Shown: piece by piece, positions 4,669-7,735 of the stretch
Numbering within the stretch: position 1 is the first letter of the stretch
Layout of the letters: each line of letters opens with the position of its first letter
Source of the DNA: Candidatus Nomurabacteria bacterium
GTDB lineage: Bacteria > Patescibacteriota > Saccharimonadia > Saccharimonadales > Saccharimonadaceae
Reading direction: 5' to 3'
DNA length: 7,735 nt
Assembly: GCA_031264785.1 (NCBI GenBank)
Contig: JAISDN010000016.1
Coordinates: 1 to 7,735 of the forward strand
The notes under the pieces: model-generated
Seen by the model: only the letters and a program-made list of their open reading frames with translations
Told to the model about the DNA's origin: nothing
Database searches by the model: none
Position numbers and translations under genes: made by a program

Positions 4669-5656
4669 TAAACGATTGAAACGGAATATATTTGCCGTAA
4701 CTGTCAATAACGCCAGCAATATATTTTTTATTAAAAACCCAAGCTTTGTTGTCCGATGGTATTTTCATGTCGCTCGGTATCGCTCCATCTTTTTCCGCTG
4801 CGGTTATGCCACTGCCCATGACTCCCTTTTCGTAGAACTCGTTGAGGTAATTTCTGTCAATAGGAATCACCATAACATACGTATACTCACCGCCGTCCGA
4901 CGCCCGATGGTTATAGCCGCTAAGCATATTATTCACATTAATCGGAATGTTGTCTGGATGATGATCGCCTCGGCCCAGCTCTTGCGCGCTAAACAAAATA
5001 CCATGAGTATCAATATTACCGCCGTATACCGTGCCGCCATTGGCATTTAAATATTCCAAAACCTCCTCCATCGATCTCTGGCCATCATTCCGCGTCGCTA
5101 AAATATATCGTTTGTCGTGCGGAATCATGGATGCCTGATGCTCGGGCAGGCGACCCATAGTAATGTCAGACTCGGCCCGCAAATTTTGCATTCTAATTTC
5201 ATTTTTAATATCTCTAAACAAGTTAATGTCAGATTCCCGAACACCCTGATCGGCGAAGTTCTCTTTTGGAGCTTTATAGCAAACCTGCGTCACAGTTCCA
5301 AGATTTAAAAAGTCATTACCAATTTTTATTTCTGGAGCAGAGTAGTCATCCAAGAAAACCAACTTCGATTCATCGCTGCCATTTTGTTTTTTCAGCATAT
5401 ATCCGCCCATAAAAGCAATTTGCCCTTGATCTGTTTTAATATACATCCCTTGCTGCTGCTCGTCGGTCGGTTTCACTGGCAGGCTAATAATATCCCCGTC
5501 CGCGTAGGCAACTCGTATAACTGAGGTTTGGTCATAAGGATCGTCGTAAGTATCTCTTGGGAACTTGGAAATTCCTTTATCAAAATTGAGCGCATTATCT
5601 GTAAGCTTCTGATTCATGGTGACCATGTTACAATAACTGTGCCCAAAAAGCAACAA
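4661..5656 (-). CDS. Hypothetical protein of about 320 residues
   Basis: Not recognised. It is acidic and hydrophilic, with no signal peptide or membrane helix. Two parts can be seen. The N-terminal, strand-rich part spans about 30-115 counted from ATG 5617 (GDIISLPV, GMYIKTDQGQIAFMGGYML, KLVFLDD). The C-terminal part spans about 165-318 (RYILATRNDG, SMEEVLEYLNANGG, THGILFSAQE, YTYVMVIPIDRNYL, AWVFNKKYIAGVIDS). The C-terminal order of a helix, an HGI motif, a VIPI strand and a final KYI-GVID strand recalls ADP-ribosyltransferase-like proteins, but this is a weak shape argument. The start is uncertain. TTG 5656 has GGAGG 4 nt before it. ATG 5626 and ATG 5617 lack a Shine-Dalgarno site but sit behind a weak -10-like TATTGT (5635-5630), and MNQKL from 5617 looks the more natural N-terminus. 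It is divergent from the redox operon across a short shared control region. Confidence 0.75.
   Translation of the reverse strand: MLLFGHSYCNMVTMNQKLTDNALNFDKGISKFPRDTYDDPYDQTSVIRVAYADGDIISLPVKPTDEQQQGMYIKTDQGQIAFMGGYMLKKQNGSDESKLVFLDDYSAPEIKIGNDFLNLGTVTQVCYKAPKENFADQGVRESDINLFRDIKNEIRMQNLRAESDITMGRLPEHQASMIPHDKRYILATRNDGQRSMEEVLEYLNANGGTVYGGNIDTHGILFSAQELGRGDHHPDNIPINVNNMLSGYNHRASDGGEYTYVMVIPIDRNYLNEFYEKGVMGSGITAAEKDGAIPSDMKIPSDNKAWVFNKKYIAGVIDSYGKYIPFQSFML
5615..5627. promoter_or_regulatory. Inverted repeat at the alternative starts of the divergent gene
   Basis: CATGGT-G-ACCATG is a 6-bp inverted repeat with a single central base. It covers both candidate ATG codons (5626 and 5617) of the minus-strand gene. 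On the plus strand it abuts TGTTACAAT (5626-5634), an extended -10-like box facing the redox operon. It may be an operator or an mRNA hairpin, or may arise by chance from two ATG codons facing two CAT. Confidence 0.3.
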
Positions 5657-5692
5657 TCAGCCTCCACAAACCACCCACATCCTGTCGACATT

Positions 5693-5721
5693 TTGCAAGT
5701 GCTTTAGCATTTTGATACAAT
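5693..5721 (+). promoter_or_regulatory. Promoter of the CPAC/DsbA-like/RDD operon (leaderless)
   Basis: TTGCAA (-35, 4/6) and TACAAT (-10, 5/6, as TGATACAAT at 5713-5721) are 17 bp apart. The box ends 8 nt before ATG 5730, so the first gene should be read from a leaderless or nearly leaderless mRNA; no Shine-Dalgarno site is present. Confidence 0.7.
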
Positions 5722-5729
5722 TAAGAAGT

Positions 5730-6287
5730 ATGAAAAAGTGGTTTCGGAAATTATGGCGGGATTTTGGGGTGGCCTTGCGCGGCGCCGGCCGAATTTTTCG
5801 CCAGCCGCGATACGTTTTAATCTTCGCCGGCTTTTTCCTGATTTTTGGCACAGTACTATCACTGTTAAACGCCGGCACAACCGAAATCGGATTATTATTT
5901 TCCAGCATCCCGCTTGGTGACAAGCTCAGCATCCTCGCTAACGTGGTCCTGCGAATCTTCACAAATCCCACCGTCCTAGTCCTAGCAATCCTCCAAGCCA
6001 CCATCTTCAGTATGCTGATTTTCGTCTGGCGCGCCCCAAAACTCAAAATCTGCCGCAAAAACGACACCGAATCCGCCGGCATCGGCGCAATCCTAACCCT
6101 GTTTGGCGCGGGTTGCCCAGCTTGCGGCATTTCCATCGTCACGCCGCTCGTCACCACAGCTTTCAGCACCGGCGCTTACGCTGCCGTAGCGGTTTTTGGC
6201 GCGGTCGCTCTGATTTTGGCGTTTGTAGTCAGTTTATTCACTTTTATTCATTTAGGAAAGGATGTCAACAATGTGGTCAAGACTTAA
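5730..6287 (+). CDS. Four-helix membrane protein with intramembrane CPAC motif
   Basis: A 185-residue integral membrane protein. The N-terminus is strongly basic (KKWFRKLWRDF... to RQPRY, 1-28), hence cytosolic. Hydrophobic helices lie at about 28-46, 82-100, 117-143 and 149-173, with a basic loop KLKICRK between helices 2 and 3, which puts both termini inside. Helix 3 contains GAGCPACG with C129 and C132 about a third of the way in, followed by a TPL turn; C108 lies in the inner loop. A CxxC within a helix is a redox or metal-binding signature. As the next gene is a DsbA-like protein with overlapping reading frames, a thiol electron-transfer partner comparable in role to DsbB, VKOR or CcdA is a reasonable inference, though the sequence resembles none of them clearly. 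ATG 5730 is used; the in-frame TTG at 5712 lies upstream of and within the -10 box and is excluded. Confidence 0.8.
   Translation: MKKWFRKLWRDFGVALRGAGRIFRQPRYVLIFAGFFLIFGTVLSLLNAGTTEIGLLFSSIPLGDKLSILANVVLRIFTNPTVLVLAILQATIFSMLIFVWRAPKLKICRKNDTESAGIGAILTLFGAGCPACGISIVTPLVTTAFSTGAYAAVAVFGAVALILAFVVSLFTFIHLGKDVNNVVKT
6254..6262 (+). promoter_or_regulatory. Ribosome binding site of the DsbA-like gene inside the preceding gene
   Basis: AGGAAAGGA lies before two in-frame ATG codons. AAAGGA (6257-6262) gives a spacing of 8 nt to ATG 6271, which is why that start is preferred; AGGA (6254-6257) would give 4 nt to ATG 6262. Either way the start is inside the 3' end of the upstream gene. Confidence 0.6.
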
Positions 6288-6960
6288 AACAATTATTTTA
6301 GTGCTGTTAGGCGCCGGCATCGTCGGGCTAATTATCGTCAACGCCGTCGTCACCAAGCCGACGCCGTCATACACAGTTTGGTCGGAGGCGATGACGATGG
6401 GGAACAAAGAGGCTGAGCATCATTTCACGGTTTACACCGATATTTATTGCCCATATTGCGACAATTACAGCCGTGCGCTGGAAGAAAATCTGGATGAATT
6501 TCAGCGCGATTACATTGATTCCGGCAAAGTTTTTTACGAAATTCGCCTAACCGATATGATCGCCGACCATTCGCCAAATTCGGAGCGCGGTGGAGAATCG
6601 GGTTATTGCGCCGCCGACCAGAATAAATTTTGGGATTATTATCACGGCATCCTAAGCCAGCTGAAAGACGATTACCACAGCAAAGGCATCGGCACCAGCA
6701 AAACCTCGCCGGAAATCCCCAAGTTGGATGACGATTATTATATCGACGTCGCTCGGAAAGTTGACGGCCTAGACGTCGCGGCTTTTACCGACTGCTTAAC
6801 CGACCACAAAATGCTCGACACGCTAAACCAAAACACCACTAAAGCCGCCCAAACCATTTCCAGCGGCCTGCCGTATTTTGTTTTTGACGAATGGACCAGC
6901 TCCGGTTTTGAAGGCGACTGGAAAACCATCAAATCAATGTTCCGCGCCGGCGGGGTATAA
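6271..6960 (+). CDS. Membrane-anchored DsbA-like thiol oxidoreductase
   Basis: A 229-residue protein with an uncleaved-looking signal anchor (basic MWSRLK, then a hydrophobic stretch 7-27) and an outward-facing DsbA/Thioredoxin_4-type domain. The active site is C60-P-Y-C63, preceded by the strand FTVYTDIY. GYCAADQNKFWDYYHGIL at about 111-128 is the family's helical insertion motif (A/C-A-x-x-Q-x-x-F-W). VDGLDVAAFTDCL at 164-176 is the second typical helix pair. GLPYFVF at 199-205 is the cis-Pro loop with P201. C113 and C175 are extra cysteines that may form a structural disulfide. The family introduces or rearranges disulfides in exported proteins. It overlaps the CPAC membrane protein gene by 17 bp and is followed after 1 bp by the RDD-like gene, so the three are co-transcribed and probably coupled. 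ATG 6262 would add three residues. Confidence 0.9.
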   Translation: MWSRLKTIILVLLGAGIVGLIIVNAVVTKPTPSYTVWSEAMTMGNKEAEHHFTVYTDIYCPYCDNYSRALEENLDEFQRDYIDSGKVFYEIRLTDMIADHSPNSERGGESGYCAADQNKFWDYYHGILSQLKDDYHSKGIGTSKTSPEIPKLDDDYYIDVARKVDGLDVAAFTDCLTDHKMLDTLNQNTTKAAQTISSGLPYFVFDEWTSSGFEGDWKTIKSMFRAGGV

Positions 6961-6961
6961 A

Positions 6962-7363
6962 ATGAGAGAAGCCAGCTCGCTTGATAAGTTACTGGTGTCG
7001 GCCATCAACTTTGTCGTAGCCGCCATTCCGACCATCCCGTTTTTCTTCATCGGCTATTGGCAAATCGCCTTGGTGAGTTTTTTCCTGATTTATCAAGTGG
7101 CAACGGCTTTCACAAAAACCGGTCAAAGCATTGGAATGCGCGCCTTGAAAATTCGCTGGGCCAAAAAATATCCAATCAAAAACCGCCTGATCTTCGCGAT
7201 TTTATACACGGCAAGTTTTGCGACGATCACAGTTTGGGTGTTCTCCCCATTTGACTTACTAATTTTCAACCTATTAATTATTCAACTGCCAATGGTCCTA
7301 ACCACCGGCTACACCCTACACGGCTTTTTAGCCGGCAAAATGTATGGCATAAAATCGGCATAA
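6962..7363 (+). CDS. RDD-like membrane protein
   Basis: A 133-residue polytopic membrane protein. Hydrophobic helices lie at about 9-30, 31-50, 75-95 and 97-116. The segment TGQSIGMRALKIRWAKK (53-69) matches the G-Q-(S/T)-x-G-x-x-x-x-x-(I/L)-x-(V/I) motif of the second conserved part of RDD family proteins. The N-terminal RDD signature is reduced to SSLDKLLVSAI, with only the Asp preserved. RDD proteins are widespread and mostly uncharacterised; some have been linked to transport or cell-envelope roles. The ATG at 6962 follows the TAA of the DsbA-like gene after one base, which suggests re-initiation by coupled translation; GGCGGGG just before is at best a poor Shine-Dalgarno site. A role linked to the two redox genes is suggested only by the operon. 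Confidence 0.75.
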   Translation: MREASSLDKLLVSAINFVVAAIPTIPFFFIGYWQIALVSFFLIYQVATAFTKTGQSIGMRALKIRWAKKYPIKNRLIFAILYTASFATITVWVFSPFDLLIFNLLIIQLPMVLTTGYTLHGFLAGKMYGIKSA

Positions 7364-7397
7364 ATCGCCGCCACAAAAGCCATTTTTCATAAAAACC

Positions 7398-7420
7398 TTA
7401 TTGCGAACCATTCGCAATAA
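7398..7420. terminator. Perfect inverted repeat between convergent genes, probable terminator
   Basis: TTATTGCGAA and TTCGCAATAA form a perfect 10-bp stem around a CCA loop. It lies between the end of the redox operon (7363) and the end of the convergent permease gene (7451). In the minus direction it is followed by GGTTTTTATG, in the plus direction by CCTCTGTTGATTTTG, so it fits best as a terminator of the permease gene and possibly works both ways. The moderate GC content of the stem makes an operator an alternative. Confidence 0.55.
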
Positions 7421-7450
7421 CCTCTGTTGATTTTGTATAAAAATTTAGAT

Positions 7451-7735
7451 TTATCGACCAGAGATTATTTCTTTGGCCGATAATCGGCGCGAATATGCCA
7501 GATTGCCGTATTGGAAAATGCGCGCCGCCAACATCAGCACCAGCGCCGCTGAAACCGCCGAGATGGCGATGCCGACCAGCGGCAGCCAGACAGGTAAAGT
7601 TTCAAACGCCGAACGGATCAGCACCACCATCGGCGAGGTCAGCGGGAAGAAAGTCAGGAATTGCACAAACGCCGAGCCAGGGTCGCTCATAATTTGAGTG
7701 ATGAAAATCAGCGGCAGAAACAGCAGCATAATAAT
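7451..7735 (-). CDS. ABC-2 type transporter permease, C-terminal part (runs off the right edge)
   Basis: The frame is open to the window edge and ends at TAA 7453-7451, so only the last 94 or so residues are present. The sequence has two hydrophobic segments joined by FLTFFPLTSPMVVLIRSAFE. That 'F-P-x-(T/S)-S-P-M-V-x-x-x-R' stretch, and the ending AARIFQYGNLAYSRRLSAKE, are characteristic of the C-terminus of ABC-2 permeases of the NatB/YhaP type. These form the membrane part of exporters for sodium, drugs or other compounds, paired with a separate ATPase subunit that is probably encoded to the right. SDPGSAFVQFL shortly before is the usual extracytoplasmic loop. The substrate cannot be told. 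The gene converges on the redox operon. Confidence 0.85.
   Translation of the reverse strand: MIMLLFLPLIFITQIMSDPGSAFVQFLTFFPLTSPMVVLIRSAFETLPVWLPLVGIAISAVSAALVLMLAARIFQYGNLAYSRRLSAKEIISGR

Noticed and set aside
5657..6169. 170-codon minus-strand frame opposite the CPAC membrane protein gene
   Set aside because: It is Arg/Pro-rich and antisense to a clear four-helix membrane protein with a matched promoter, so it is not coding.
6878..6961. Upstream TTG start for the RDD-like gene
   Set aside because: It would overlap the DsbA-like gene by more than 80 bp with an extension lacking membrane or RDD character. ATG 6962, one base after the TAA, fits translational coupling.
1..7735. Recoded TGA (Gly), as in Gracilibacteria and Absconditabacteria
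   Set aside because: No TGA occurs inside the recognisable protein domains, and TGA ends the NUDIX and ATPase genes at their expected lengths, so the standard bacterial code fits.
1..7735. CRISPR array, insertion sequence or integrase
   Set aside because: There are no regularly spaced repeats and no transposase or recombinase motifs. The only repeats are the hairpin pair, one tandem 12-mer and short inverted repeats.

Overview
The window looks like part of a small bacterial chromosome. It begins with the 3' end of a 5S rRNA gene and its terminator, followed by short, densely packed genes on both strands. Several genes seem to be transcribed without any leader, from extended -10 promoters (TGn-TATAAT-like). 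Small hypothetical proteins are common, and the standard code fits: TGA ends the NUDIX and ATPase genes and does not occur inside the reading frames. This suggests a Patescibacteria/CPR-type genome, perhaps Saccharibacteria, but that is an inference from style and no diagnostic marker is present.

Layout. 1-117: 5S rRNA tail and terminator. 170-1564: a NUDIX hydrolase and a family S51 (dipeptidase E-like) serine peptidase, both on +, each preceded by the same 37-nt hairpin element and by an extended -10 box ending 6-7 nt before the ATG. 1569-2290: a promoter behind a perfect tandem 12-mer, then a helical hypothetical protein with a C8 tract near its start and a -1 frameshift near its end. 2312-2724 (-): a decayed DUF488 gene with a frameshift and an in-frame TAG. 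2807-4099 (-): an AAA ATPase with a DUF4143 C-terminal region. 4321-4527 (-): a 68-residue one-helix membrane protein with its own promoter and hairpin. 4661-5656 (-): an unrecognised protein of about 320 residues. 5730-7363 (+): a tight three-gene operon of a four-helix membrane protein with an intramembrane CPAC motif, a membrane-anchored DsbA-like thioredoxin-fold protein with CPYC, and an RDD-like membrane protein. 7451-7735 (-): the C-terminal end of an ABC-2 type permease that runs off the right edge.

How the genes work together. The clearest functional unit is the 5730-7363 operon. The DsbA-like protein is anchored facing outwards, and the co-transcribed CPAC membrane protein is a plausible partner for passing electrons across the membrane, a role filled by DsbB, VKOR or CcdA elsewhere. 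The other genes look like independent housekeeping or accessory units with their own promoters. The 1662-2724 interval has two frame disruptions, both repairable by adding one A to an A4 run. Either this stretch is decaying or the assembly has homopolymer errors there.
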